Below are positions 15,276 to 25,100 of a DNA stretch of 64,000 nt, one piece after another (the first letter of the stretch is position 1; every line of letters starts with the position of its first letter). A program made the position numbers and the translations under genes. This DNA comes from Pseudotabrizicola sediminis (lineage in GTDB: Bacteria; Pseudomonadota; Alphaproteobacteria; Rhodobacterales; Rhodobacteraceae). The notes under the pieces were generated by a model. It worked only from the letters and a program-made list of their open reading frames with translations. It made no database searches and had not been told where the DNA came from. The DNA lies in assembly GCF_004745575.1 (NCBI RefSeq), contig NZ_RPEM01000001.1, forward strand, positions 372,001 through 436,000, read 5' to 3'.

Positions 15276-15836
15276 ATGTCGCCGCTCAATATCAAACAAG
15301 GCTCAAGCAGCCACTCCGCCTATGACCTGCGCGATCCTCATGCCGAGGTGATCGAGAGCCACACGTTGGCCGTGATCGTCGACAACGAAGCCGGGGTTCT
15401 GGCGCGAGTCATCGGGTTGTTTTCCGGGCGCGGCTACAACATCGACAGCCTGACCGTGGCCGAGGTAGACCATACCGGGCATCTGAGCCGGATCACCATT
15501 GTCACCCGGGGCACGCCACAGGTGATTGCGCAGATTAAGGCGCTGCTGGCCCGCATGGTGCCGGTGCATGATGTGCATGACCTGACCGAAGAAGGCCCAT
15601 CGGTGCAGCGCGAACTGGCGCTGTTCAAGGTAGCGGGCAAGGGCGAGCACCGGATCGAGGCGCTGCGTCTGGCCGAGATCTTCCGCGCGCATGTGGTGGA
15701 TTCGACGCTGGAATCCTTTGTGTTCGAGATGACCGGTACGCCGGAAAAAATCGACAGCTTTGCCGAGTTGATGCGCCCCCTGGGCCTGCGCGAAATCGCG
15801 CGGACCGGGGTGGCGGCGCTGTCACGCGGGGTCTGA
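15276..15836 (+). CDS. ilvN: Acetolactate synthase small (regulatory) subunit
   Basis: This 186-residue regulatory subunit activates IlvB and confers feedback inhibition by valine. The N-terminal ACT domain (residues about 27-100) carries the family pattern V-D-N-E-A-G-V-L-A-R-V-I-G-L-F near residue 34 and G-Y-N-I-D-S-L-T-V near residue 52; the C-terminal ACT-like domain follows. GAAAGGG precedes ATG 15276. It is 74 bases after ilvB. Its 3' end overlaps by 15 bases, convergently, the end of the broken fatty-acid synthase gene. Confidence 0.95.
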   Translation: MSPLNIKQGSSSHSAYDLRDPHAEVIESHTLAVIVDNEAGVLARVIGLFSGRGYNIDSLTVAEVDHTGHLSRITIVTRGTPQVIAQIKALLARMVPVHDVHDLTEEGPSVQRELALFKVAGKGEHRIEALRLAEIFRAHVVDSTLESFVFEMTGTPEKIDSFAELMRPLGLREIARTGVAALSRGV

Positions 15837-16533
15837 CGATGGATCGGCGCGGGGGCCGGGATAAAGGTAATCCCGGACCCGCGGCACCGCGCCCGGCTGC
15901 CGTGCGATCTGCATCTGGAACAGCACCATGCCCATATGGGTAAAGCTGACCTCGGCCGCGACCAGATACCACCACCACACCCGCACGAACCGATCATCGA
16001 ACATCGCCTGCACCTGCGGTTCATTCGCGCGGAACCGGTCCTGCCAGTGGCGCAGCGTGCGGTTATAACGGCCGCGCCAGACCTCCAGATCGGTGACGAC
16101 CAGATCTGCGCGTTCCACCCGTGGGATCACTTCGGAATAGGCGGGCGCATAGCCGCCGGGAAAGATGTATTTCTGAAACCACGGCGACAGCACGCGCGGC
16201 GGCGTGTGGCGCCCGATAAAATGGATCAGCCCGATGCCATCCTTGGCCAGTACCGCGTGGATCTTGTCGAAATAGGCCTGATACTGCGGCACACCGACAT
16301 GTTCCATCATCCCCACCGACACCACCCGGTCAAAGCGATCAGGGACATCCCGGTAATCCTGCAGCCGGAACTCCACCTTGCCCGACAGCCCCAGCGCCGC
16401 CGCACGGGCCTGTGCCGCCGGCAGGGCGGGGTCCGGCCCCATACGTCACGGCGCTGCCATCCGGAAACGTCACGCGCAGGCGCCCGGACCGGATGCCCCT
16501 GTGCAGAATGGCCTGCAACACCTTGATCCACAT
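15822..16533 (-). pseudogene. cfa: Cyclopropane-fatty-acyl-phospholipid synthase, internally deleted
   Basis: The N-terminal piece starts at ATG 16533 (MWIKVLQAILHRGIRSG, then V-T-F-P-D-G) and reaches about 16440. There the frame shifts and the sequence jumps to the late methyltransferase core: A-A-A-L-G-L-S-G-K-V-E-F-R-L-Q-D-Y-R-D, then G-M-M-E-H-V-G near the substrate site, continuing normally to the C-terminus. Family members have roughly 150 more residues between these points, including the SAM-binding V-L-D-I-G-C-G-W-G motif, which is absent here. The protein cannot bind SAM and is certainly nonfunctional. It is convergent with ilvN. Confidence 0.88.
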
Positions 16534-16600
16534 GCTCCCCACCCCGCCTGTGTCCCCTGACATCAGCGTAAGCACCGCAAGGCAAGGTTGAAAAGTGTTT

Positions 16601-17377
16601 TCAGCGCCCCTCGAACACCGCAGGGCGCTTGTCCAGAAAAGCCACGACGCCTTCCATGAAGTCACGGGTCTGCCCGCATTCGCCCTGCAACCGCGCCTCC
16701 AGCGCCAGCTGCGTGTCCAGATCATTGCTGGAACTTTGCCGCAGTGCCTGTTTCACACCGCGGTATGCCACCGTCGGGCCATTGGCCAGCGCCCCGGCCC
16801 GCGCGGAGATATGGGCGGCAAAATCCGCGTCCGGCACCGCTTCCCAGATCATGCCCCAGTCTGCGGCCTGCCGCGCGCTGATTTTGTCGGCAAACAGCAT
16901 GGCCCCCATCGCGCGGGCAAATCCCATCTGGCGTGGCAGCCAGTAAGTGCCCCCGGCATCTGGCATCAGGCCGATCCGGGTAAATGCCTGAATGAAATTG
17001 GCGCTTTCCGCCGCGATCACCACGTCGCAGGCCAGCGCCAGATTGGCCCCCGCCCCTGCCGCCGCGCCGTTGACCGCTGCAATCGTCGGCACCGGGCAAT
17101 CGATGATGGCCCGCAACAAGGGTTCGTATTCGTCGCGCAGCGTGCGTTCCAGATCAATCTCGGCGATTTTTGCGCGGTCGCCCAGATCCTGACCCGAGCA
17201 GAAGGCCCGGCCCATCCCGGTCAGCACGATCACCCGCGCGGTTTTGCCGGCATGGCGTACGGCGTCCAGCAATTCGGCCCGCATCTGTGTCGACAGCGCA
17301 TTCATCACATCGGGCCGGTTCAGCGCCAGTGTGGCGATGCCACCGTTTTCGGTCACGGAAAGTGTCTGGTACGTCAT
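16601..17377 (-). CDS. Enoyl-CoA hydratase/isomerase family protein (PaaG-like)
   Basis: This 258-residue crotonase-fold protein acts on acyl-CoA thioesters. The oxyanion-hole segments are visible: C-S-G-Q-D-L near residue 61 and G-A-A-A-G-A-G-A-N-L-A-L near residue 104. The G-L-M-P-D-A-G-G-T-Y motif near residue 136 has Asp where many hydratases have Glu, a pattern seen in PaaG/PaaB-type isomerases of phenylacetate degradation and related ring-opening pathways. No other paa gene is nearby, so the pathway is uncertain. The ATG at about 17377 (MTYQTLS) is preferred over an upstream TTG. Confidence 0.85.
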   Translation of the reverse strand: MTYQTLSVTENGGIATLALNRPDVMNALSTQMRAELLDAVRHAGKTARVIVLTGMGRAFCSGQDLGDRAKIAEIDLERTLRDEYEPLLRAIIDCPVPTIAAVNGAAAGAGANLALACDVVIAAESANFIQAFTRIGLMPDAGGTYWLPRQMGFARAMGAMLFADKISARQAADWGMIWEAVPDADFAAHISARAGALANGPTVAYRGVKQALRQSSSNDLDTQLALEARLQGECGQTRDFMEGVVAFLDKRPAVFEGR

Positions 17378-17444
17378 TCTGGCCCCCCTGAGATCCGGCG
17401 TCAGACTAACCGCCCTGCCGCACAAGAAAAGGCCAAACGCCGCG

Positions 17445-17912
17445 TCACTTGCCGATCAGGTCGCGCAGCCGGGCCTGCTCATCAGCGCTCAGCGCAACGT
17501 CCGGCGCAATCGGCTGCCCGCGCCTGCGGATATAGACAAAGGCCCCGGCTGCGCCCAGCAGAAACACGCTCGGCCCGGCCAGCCAGAGGATCAGGTTCGC
17601 GCCCTCGGCCTTTGGGTTGAACAGCACGAACTCGCCGTAGCGGCTGACCACGAAGTCGATCACCTGGGCATCCGTATCACCCGCCATGATCCGCTCACGC
17701 ACCACAAGCCGCAGGTCGCGGCTGATCGGCGCGTTTGAATCGTCAATCGACTCGCCCTGACAGACCGGGCAGCGCAGATCGCGGCTGATGGCGCGCGCCC
17801 GCGCCTCCAGCCCCGGATCGGCCAGCACCTCATCGGGCTGTACCGCATGAACCGGGGCCAGCGGGGCGGCGGCGAGCATCAGGGTCAGCAGGAAACGTTT
17901 CACCACAATCAT
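17445..17912 (-). CDS. ccmH: Cytochrome c maturation protein CcmH
   Basis: This 155-residue membrane-anchored thiol protein keeps apocytochrome c cysteines reduced for haem ligation. A signal/anchor segment (residues about 3-22) leads to the redox motif R-C-P-V-C-Q near residue 47, and a C-terminal membrane helix lies at about 107-127 (L-I-L-W-L-A-G-P-S-V-F-L-L-G). ATG 17912 overlaps the ccmF stop as ATGA, so it is cotranscribed and translationally coupled. Intact. Confidence 0.93.
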   Translation of the reverse strand: MIVVKRFLLTLMLAAAPLAPVHAVQPDEVLADPGLEARARAISRDLRCPVCQGESIDDSNAPISRDLRLVVRERIMAGDTDAQVIDFVVSRYGEFVLFNPKAEGANLILWLAGPSVFLLGAAGAFVYIRRRGQPIAPDVALSADEQARLRDLIGK

Positions 17913-19879
17913 TCCGCCGGAACCGCAGCAGAACGCCGGCTGGCCCCCGCCGCCACGCGGTAGCGCCGGTCGGTCAGGCTGAGCAGGCCACCGAAGGCCA
18001 TGATCAGACAGCCGCCCCACAGCCAGTTGGCAAAGGGCTCGATATAAGAGCGCACTGCATAACCGCCGCCATCCTGCGGATCACCGATCACCAGATAGAT
18101 GTCGCGCAGAAAGCCATAGTCGATGGCCGCTTCGGTCGTGGGCATCCCCTGCACCGGGTAGAACCGCTTTTCCGGGGTCAGCACCGTCACCTCGACCCCA
18201 TCGCGGCGCACCACCATGGTAGCCATTGTGCTTTGGTAATTCGGACCTTGCACCTCATCTACCGACGTCAGCGTCACCTCGTAAGGCCCCAGCGCATAGC
18301 TGCCACCTTCCCGCACGATGCGGATGTCCTCGGTCTTCCACGCCAGCATGGCGCAGACGGCAAAGACAGTGATCCCCATGCCGGCATGGGCCGTGGCCTT
18401 GCCCCAGTCTGCACGCGGCAACCGGCCCAGCCGCGCCACGCGGCCCGCAATGGCCCCGCGCCCCGTGCGGCTCCACAGGTCCACGATCGCGCCCAGCACG
18501 ACCCAGATCCCCAGCGCCACGCCCACCGGGCCAAGCGCCGTACGCCCGGTCTGCATCGCCCAGACCAGCGAACCGACCGCAAAGGCCAGCAGCATCGCCG
18601 GGATCAGCGGCCGCATCCCGCGCAGAATCTCGCCGCGTTTCCACGGCATCATTGCGCCAATCGGCAGGATCACCGCCAGCGCCACGGCAAACGGCGAAAA
18701 CGCCGCGTTGAAGAACGGCTCACCCACGCTGAGCGTGCGGCCAAAGAACAGCTCGGCCAGCAAGGGCCATATCGTGCCGATGAACACCACAAAGGCCGCG
18801 ACGGACAGCAGCAGGTTGTTGGCCACCAGCGCGGATTCGCGGCTGACCATGGCAAACAACCCCTTGGCCTCCATCGACCCTGCGCGGAAGGCGAACAGCG
18901 TCAGCGCCCCACCCATGAACACCGCAAGGATCATCAGAATATATACGCCGCGCTCGGGATCATTGGCAAAGGAATGGACCGAGGTGATCACGCCCGAGCG
19001 CACGATGAACGTGCCGATCAGCGAAAAGCCGAACGCCATGATCGCAAGCAAAATGGTCCACGCCTTCAGGCTTTCGCGTTTTTCCACCACGATGGCGCTG
19101 TGCAGCAAGGCAATCGACAACAGCCACGGCATGAACGACGCATTTTCCACCGGGTCCCAGAACCAGAACCCGCCCCAGCCCAGTTCATAATAGGCCCACC
19201 ACGACCCCAAGGCGATGCCAATGGTCAGGAATATCCATGCCGCAAGGGTCCATGGCCGCACCCAGCGGCCCCAGGCCGCATCGACCCGACCCTCGATCAG
19301 GGCCGCCACCGCAAAGGAAAACGCCATGCTCAGGCCCACATAGCCCAGATAGAGGAACGGCGGATGAAAAGCCAAACCGGGGTCTTGCAGCAGCGGGTTC
19401 AAGTCCATTCCGTCCAGGGGCGGCACCGCAAGCCGCAGAAACGGGTTCGAGGTGAACAGCATGAACATCAGGAACGCCACACCGATGGACCCCTGAACCG
19501 CAATCACCCGTGCCTTCAATGTCGGTGGCAGATTGCCGCCAAACCACGCCGCACAAGCCCCGAACAGCGCCAAAATCAGCGCCCAAAGCAGCAAAGACCC
19601 CTCATGGTTGCCCCAGACGCCCGAGATCTTGTAGAGCATCGGCTTGAGCGTATGGGAGTTCTGCACCACCAGAACCAACGAAAAGTCTGATGTGACAAAG
19701 GCATAGGTCAGCGCCGCGAAGCTGGCCGCGATCAGCACGAACTGGATCATCGCCGCCGGTTCCGCCACCGCCATCAGCGCGACATTGCGCCGGTACGCCC
19801 CCCACATCGGTACGGTCATCTGAACCACCGCAACCGCCAGTGCCAGAACCAAGGCAAAGTGACCAAATTCAACGATCAT
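17909..19879 (-). CDS. ccmF: Haem lyase CcmF
   Basis: This 656-residue multi-spanning protein is the core of the system I cytochrome c haem lyase; it takes haem from CcmE and attaches it to CxxCH motifs. The Trp-rich WWD domain is visible at about residues 226-252 (G-W-G-G-F-W-F-W-D-P-V-E-N-A). Conserved haem-ligand His residues occur in nearby loops (V-W-G-N-H-E-G-S near residue 91, F-H-P-P-F-L-Y near residue 174). ATG 19879 (MIVEFGHFAL) fits the family; longer readings are rejected. ccmE is not adjacent on this side. Confidence 0.95.
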   Translation of the reverse strand: MIVEFGHFALVLALAVAVVQMTVPMWGAYRRNVALMAVAEPAAMIQFVLIAASFAALTYAFVTSDFSLVLVVQNSHTLKPMLYKISGVWGNHEGSLLLWALILALFGACAAWFGGNLPPTLKARVIAVQGSIGVAFLMFMLFTSNPFLRLAVPPLDGMDLNPLLQDPGLAFHPPFLYLGYVGLSMAFSFAVAALIEGRVDAAWGRWVRPWTLAAWIFLTIGIALGSWWAYYELGWGGFWFWDPVENASFMPWLLSIALLHSAIVVEKRESLKAWTILLAIMAFGFSLIGTFIVRSGVITSVHSFANDPERGVYILMILAVFMGGALTLFAFRAGSMEAKGLFAMVSRESALVANNLLLSVAAFVVFIGTIWPLLAELFFGRTLSVGEPFFNAAFSPFAVALAVILPIGAMMPWKRGEILRGMRPLIPAMLLAFAVGSLVWAMQTGRTALGPVGVALGIWVVLGAIVDLWSRTGRGAIAGRVARLGRLPRADWGKATAHAGMGITVFAVCAMLAWKTEDIRIVREGGSYALGPYEVTLTSVDEVQGPNYQSTMATMVVRRDGVEVTVLTPEKRFYPVQGMPTTEAAIDYGFLRDIYLVIGDPQDGGGYAVRSYIEPFANWLWGGCLIMAFGGLLSLTDRRYRVAAGASRRSAAVPAE

Positions 19880-20104
19880 GCGCATCTCCCACATTCTGTC
19901 ATGATGATAGGCTGAAACTCCGCCACACACCATGGGATGTGCGCCCGTGTCGCGGTCACGGTTGCGCGGGGTTGGCACGGGCGACGGTTCCGCAGGCCAC
20001 CGACGCCATCACAGCGGTGCGTTGCAAAGCCGTAGACAGGGGCAGGCCTGCGCGCTGCGACACCTGAAGTTGAATTATATGCAACCTGTCAAGCCCGTGT
20101 GACC
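19880..20104. other. Intergenic, no gene seen
   Basis: Divergent spacer between ccmF and the gntR relic. I see no gene or clear promoter in it. Confidence 0.5.
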
Positions 20105-20685
20105 GTGAAACCCGCCACCAAGAAACCGACCGCCACGGAACGCATCGGCTCGACACTGGCGGATGAAATCGCGCGGGGTGATATCGACCCCGGCGTCATG
20201 CCGGACGAGGCCTCGCTGGCCGAGCGCTTTTCCGTGTCCCGCACCCCGGTGCGCGAAGCGATCCGCTAGCTGGAAGCCATCGGTTTTGCCGAGGCCCGTC
20301 CGCATCGCGGGGCCGTGGTGCCGCATTTCACCCCGGAAAAGCTGACCGAAATGTTCACCGTGATGGCCGAGATGGAGGCGCTGTGTGCCCGTTATGCCGC
20401 CGCCAATCAGGCAACGGCCATTTCCACGAAGCGGTCTAAGCCATGAGCGGCAATGTCTTTCTGGCTGAAGTCACGCGCGGCGGGCGCAACCGCCTTGCAC
20501 CGTTCCGGAAAGCGCAGTTCAACCACACTGACCGCTTGCTGGGGTCGATCAGCGAACACGAAATCATCGTGCAGGCGATCCTGAACGGTGACGGCGAGGC
20601 GGCAGCCCAGCACATGCGCGATCATCTGCGCGTGGTGCGCAATTCGGTCGGCAAGATCATGCAAGGCCTGGATGTTGACGACTGA
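20105..20685 (+). pseudogene. GntR-family regulator, degraded
   Basis: The frame starts at GTG 20105 and encodes a winged-helix DNA-binding domain (L-A-E-R-F-S-V-S-R-T-P-V-R-E-A-I-R), but the next codon is TAG where the family has Gln (R-Q-L-E-A-I-G). Reading continues past it for about 50 codons, then an internal deletion of part of the FCD ligand domain shifts the frame near 20415. A further in-frame TAA precedes the remaining C-terminal piece (M-S-G-N-V-F-L-A-E-V-T-R, 20443-20685). Three independent lesions make it a dead gene. It faces the decayed operon to its right, which it may once have regulated. Confidence 0.9.
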
Positions 20686-20702
20686 CCGGATTGGCGGGGG
20701 CC

Positions 20703-21131
20703 TCAGGCTGCCGTTTCACTGGTCACAAAGCTGCGCCAGCCGCCAAATCCGGTGATGTCGCGGGTGGTGGGTACGGCAACCGCCTCGACCAGAAACCCCT
20801 TGGCGCTGCTGGCATCTTCCAACAGCACCGCGCCGATGCCAAGCGGCTGCGGGATGGCGGCCACAAAGGCCACAAAGGCCGCAACGCCCAGCGACCACAC
20901 CTCGACCTCGATGGCGACCCCGCCTTAGGCCACGCGCAGCAGGCCCGGTTTGCGCGGTGTGCCTTCGGCCAACTGGTACAGCCGGTAGGCGGCCGCCGTC
21001 CGGGTTGTTGCCACCAACTGCCCGCCCAGGTCGACCAGTTCCCGGTTCAACGGCATCCCGGTCAGATGCGCGCCGACCACAATCAGGTCTATCTTTGCGT
21101 CAAAGGTCTTGTCCGCCACGGTCTGCCTCAT
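20703..21131 (-). pseudogene. Allophanate hydrolase C-terminal fragment
   Basis: The translation matches the C-terminal (AtzF/DUR1-type) domain of allophanate hydrolase: V-G-A-H-L-T-G-M-P-L-N-R-E-L, then P-R-K-P-G-L-L-R-V-A, then P-Q-P-L-G-I-G-A-V-L-L-E-D and G-F-G-G-W-R-S-F. A TAA at 20925-20927 interrupts the otherwise continuous frame, and the whole N-terminal amidase domain is missing. It once hydrolysed allophanate in urea or biuret breakdown. The ATG at 21131 is only the edge of the deletion. Confidence 0.88.
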
Positions 21132-21197
21132 GTTTTATGGTGTCTGATTGACCCTCCGGCCCGGCCCTGATGCCGGACCGGAGGGCAAGTTGATCGG

Positions 21198-21572
21198 TCA
21201 GGATGCCTTGGCCATGTCAATGTCCAGCCCGTCCCAGGCCTTGATCACGATCTCGTCGCTGAGCAGATCTGCCAGATCGACCGTTCCCTGCAGCGCTTTC
21301 TGCGCGCCTTCGCCCAGTTGCAGACAGGTCATGTAGATGTCCCAGTCCGCATTGCCGGCGGCAAGCTGGCGCGCGGCATCGGACGACCCTTTGGAGTAGT
21401 TCAGGGTCACGTCCAGCCCTTCTTCGGCACAGAGGCCCTTTTCCTGCGCCATGAAGATCTGGAATATCTGCGCGGTCGGCCCGCCTTGCGCGCGGCGGAC
21501 GGACCGGCAGGATCACGCGGCAGCGCCTGCGGCGCAGGCCCGTCAAGGGCGATGGGGTCGACATGTGCCATG
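21198..21572 (-). pseudogene. ABC permease start fused to substrate-binding protein remnants
   Basis: An ATG at 21572, just after the ATPase stop, opens a permease-like N-terminus (MAHVDPIALDGPAPQALPRD). After about 30 codons the sequence changes frame into an NMT1/THI5-type periplasmic binding protein core (Q-I-F-Q-I-F-M-A-Q-E-K-G-L-C-A-E-E-G-L-D, then Q-L-A-A-G-N-A-D-W), which in turn jumps to the C-terminal end V-I-K-A-W-D-G-L-D. Two internal deletions thus removed most of the permease and the middle of the binding protein. No function remains. Confidence 0.8.
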
Positions 21573-21592
21573 GGTATAGTGTCCTTCCAAAG

Positions 21593-21925
21593 TCAGTGAT
21601 CGACGTCCAACATGCGCCGAATGTCGAAAACCAGTTCGGAATAGCGCGGGTCGCGCATCACCGAGGTTGTGCGCGGGCGCGGCAGATCGACCTCGACAAT
21701 CCCCTCCAGCCGCCCGGGGCGTGGCGTCATCACAAAGACCCGGTCCGACAGGAACACGGCCTCGCCGATGTTGTGGGTCACGAAAATCACCGTCTTGCGG
21801 GTTTTTTCCCAGATCCGCAGCTGTTCAAGGTTCATCGTCTCGCGCGTGACCTGATCCAAGCCGCCAAAGGGTTCATCCATCAACAGGATGTCACGGCGTG
21901 CAAGCGGCGCGCTGCGCCCTGACCT
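21593..21925 (-). pseudogene. ABC transporter ATP-binding protein, 5' truncated
   Basis: Only the C-terminal half of a nitrate/taurine/HMP-type ABC ATPase remains: Walker B and D-loop (I-L-L-M-D-E-P-F-G-G-L-D), the H-loop (V-I-F-V-T-H-N-I-G-E-A) and the tail. Walker A and the signature motif are missing, and sequence upstream of about 21925 is unrelated. It belongs to the same decayed operon as the binding-protein and permease pieces. Confidence 0.88.
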
Positions 21926-22120
21926 TGCCGTGAAAACCGCAGGACACTGACTGTATGCTCTGCCCCCCGCGCCGTGACGGCTGCGGCGCGTCGCGGGGTA
22001 TACCGTAAAATATCGCCTGAAGGCTGGAACCAAACCTGCGATCTTGCGTTATGCGCCCGGCACGAGCGCATTTGAGCGCCGAGTGTTCGATTTACAAAAA
22101 AGAAAAATGGGCAGCCCGAC

Positions 22121-25100
22121 ATGCGGACCGATCTGGACACACGTTTCACACTTTCGGATCCGCGTGCATTCGTTTCCATAATGGTCGCCGTCTCACTGGT
22201 CGCGGTCTTTGTACTTGATCTCATGTTCCCATTGGGAACAGCGGTCTGGCTGGGGTACTTCCTTCCCCTCGTCCTCAGTTTCGCCTCTTCGCGGCCTTGG
22301 ATGCCGGTGGCAATTTCGGTGGCCGTCGCGACAGGGTTGCTGGTGGGGTTCGGACTGGACCAGTTGGGCAGCGATCCCGCCAATATCGATTCAACCGTGG
22401 CGGCGTCGAACCGCACCATGGCCGCCGCCGTGGGGTTCATCCTTGGCGTGGCTGGGCGCTATCTGATCAACAGCCGCAATCGTCTGGACGCGGCAGATTG
22501 GGTGCAGCAGGGTCAGGTGAAGTTGGCAAGGGCGGTGCAGGGTGATCTGACACTGGAAAAGTTGGGCGCACAGGTGCTTGGCAATCTGGCCGAAAAGCTC
22601 GGCGCGCGGGCGGGCGTCATCTATGTCCGGCAGGGGCGCGGGTTCGAACGGATCGGCCATTGGGGCGGCGACGGGCTGGCCCTGCCCCAAACCATTGCCG
22701 AAGACGAAGGTCATCTGTCGCGCGCGACGCAGACTAACAGCATCATCAGCCTGACGGCACCGCCGGAAACCGCCCTCGGCTGGGGTTCGGGGCTGGTGCG
22801 GGGCAAGGCCGCCCACACGATCATCATCCCGACCCATGATGGCATCTCCTGCAACGGGGTAATCGAGATCGGGTTGGACCATCCCCTGCCCGACGCCCGG
22901 CACCATTTGCTGGAGCGGGTCGGTGACAAGGTTGGCGTGGCCATCCGTTCGGCCCAGTACCGGACCCAGTTGCAGCAGCTGCTGGAAGAAAGCCGTCGTC
23001 AGACCGAGGAGCTGCGCAGCTACAGCGAAGAACTGGCCTCCACCAATGAAGAGCTGGAAGAACAGACCCGCGCGCTACAGGAAAGCCAGCAGCTTCTGGA
23101 ACATCAGCAGGCCGAACTGGAAGGCCAGAACGCCCAGCTTGAAAACCAGACCCAACTGCTGGAAGAGCAGCGCAGTGCCTTGGTTCAGTCGCGCAAGTCG
23201 CTGGAGGAACAGGCCAAGGTGCTGGAACGCGAAAGCCGGTACAAATCGGAATTCGTCGCCAATATGTCGCATGAGTTGCGCACCCCGCTGAATGCATTGC
23301 TGATCATGTCACGGCTTCTGGCGGAAAACCGGGGCCGGACGCTGACCGGCGAACAGGTGCGCTGGGCCCAGACCATCGAAAGCTCGGGTCAGGATCTGCT
23401 GACGCTGATCAACGACATTCTGGACCTGTCCAAGATCGAGGCCGGCAAGCTGGATGTGATCCGCGCCGAAGTGGACCCGCAATCGGTGGTGCGCAAACTC
23501 TTGCGCGGGTTCGAGGTGCAGGCACGGTCCAAGGGCCTGCACCTGACGGCAGAGGTCGCACCGGGTATCGGGACATTCTTCACCGACATCAACCGTCTGG
23601 AACAGGTCTTGCGCAATTTCCTGTCAAACGCGTTGAAATTCACCGATCGTGGCCGGGTGTCCCTGCACATTACGCCCGCAGCTGACGGTATCGCCTTTTC
23701 CGTTCAGGACACTGGCATCGGGATCGCCGAGACCGAGCAGGAGGCGGTGTTCGACGCCTTCCGTCAGGCGGATGGCACGATTTCGCGCCGCTATGGCGGC
23801 ACCGGCCTTGGCCTGTCCATCTCGCGTGAGCTGGCGGATCTGCTGGGCGGCAGCATCTCTCTGGCCAGCACCCCCGGTCAGGGCAGCACCTTCACGCTGA
23901 CCATTCCGCGGGATCTGCCGGCCCGCGGGGAACAAACCCGTCGCGTCAGCACCACCGAAGCGCACAGCATGCCGGCCCCGTCGTTTGCGCCCGCCACGGC
24001 GAAAGGTGTCACAAAGGCCCCGATGCTGACGCCCCTGCCCGGCGTCACCGACGACCGTGACGCACTTTCCCCCGGCGACCGGATCATGCTGGTGGTCGAA
24101 GACGATCCGGCCTTTGCGCAGGTGATGACCGACCTTGCAGCCGAGCTTGGCTTTAAATGCCTGTGTGTGGGCCGCGCGGATGAGGCCGTTGCGGCGGCAC
24201 GTTTCTACCTGCCCCATGCCATTGTGCTGGACGTGGGCCTGCCCGATCATTCCGGCCTGTCCGTGCTTGATCAGCTCAAGCGCGATCTGGCGACTCGCCA
24301 CATCCCGGTGCATATGGTGTCCGCCGAGGATTATACGCTGGAAGCCATGTCCCAGGGGGCCATCAGTTATATGATGAAACCGGTGCAGCGCGACGAGCTG
24401 GCACTGGCCATTCAGCGCCTGGAACAACGGCTGGAACAGCGCGTGCGCCGCGTGCTGATCGTCGAAGACGATCCGGCACAGCTGGAAGGGCTGAAGGCCC
24501 TGCTGGGCAACAACGAGGTCGAAACTGTCGGTGCCCCGACCGCCGCCGAGGCTTTGGCAGTGTTCCGCAGCCAGCCGGTGGATTGCATCGTGCTGGACAT
24601 GACCCTGCCGGATGCGACGGGGTTTGACCTGCTGGAAATGCTCGATTCCGATGACGACCCCAGCTTTCCGCCGGTCATCGTCTACACCGCCCGCTCGCTG
24701 TCCGAGGCCGAGGAACAGCGTCTGCGACGGCATTCCAAATCCATCATCATCAAGGGCGCGAAATCGCCCGAACGGCTGATCGACGAGGTGACGCTGTTCC
24801 TTCATCAGGTGGTGTCGGACCTGCCGGAACGGCAGCGCGAAATGCTGGCCGCGTCGCTGAACCGCGATTCCATGCTTGAGGGGCGCCGTATTCTGGTGGT
24901 TGAGGATGACATCCGCAACGTCTATGCCCTGACCGGCATTTTCGAGCCGCATGGCGCCACCGTGCAGATCGCGCGCAACGGGCGCGAGGCGCTGGATGTG
25001 CTGGGCCGGATCGCCGATGGCGCGCAGCCCAAGATCGATCTGGTGCTGATGGATGTGATGATGCCCGAAATGGACGGCATGACCGCCACGCGCGAAATCC

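Noticed and set aside
18233-19690. A 485-codon plus-strand frame opposite ccmF
   Set aside because: Antisense shadow of the conserved CcmF WWD region; composition is not protein-like.
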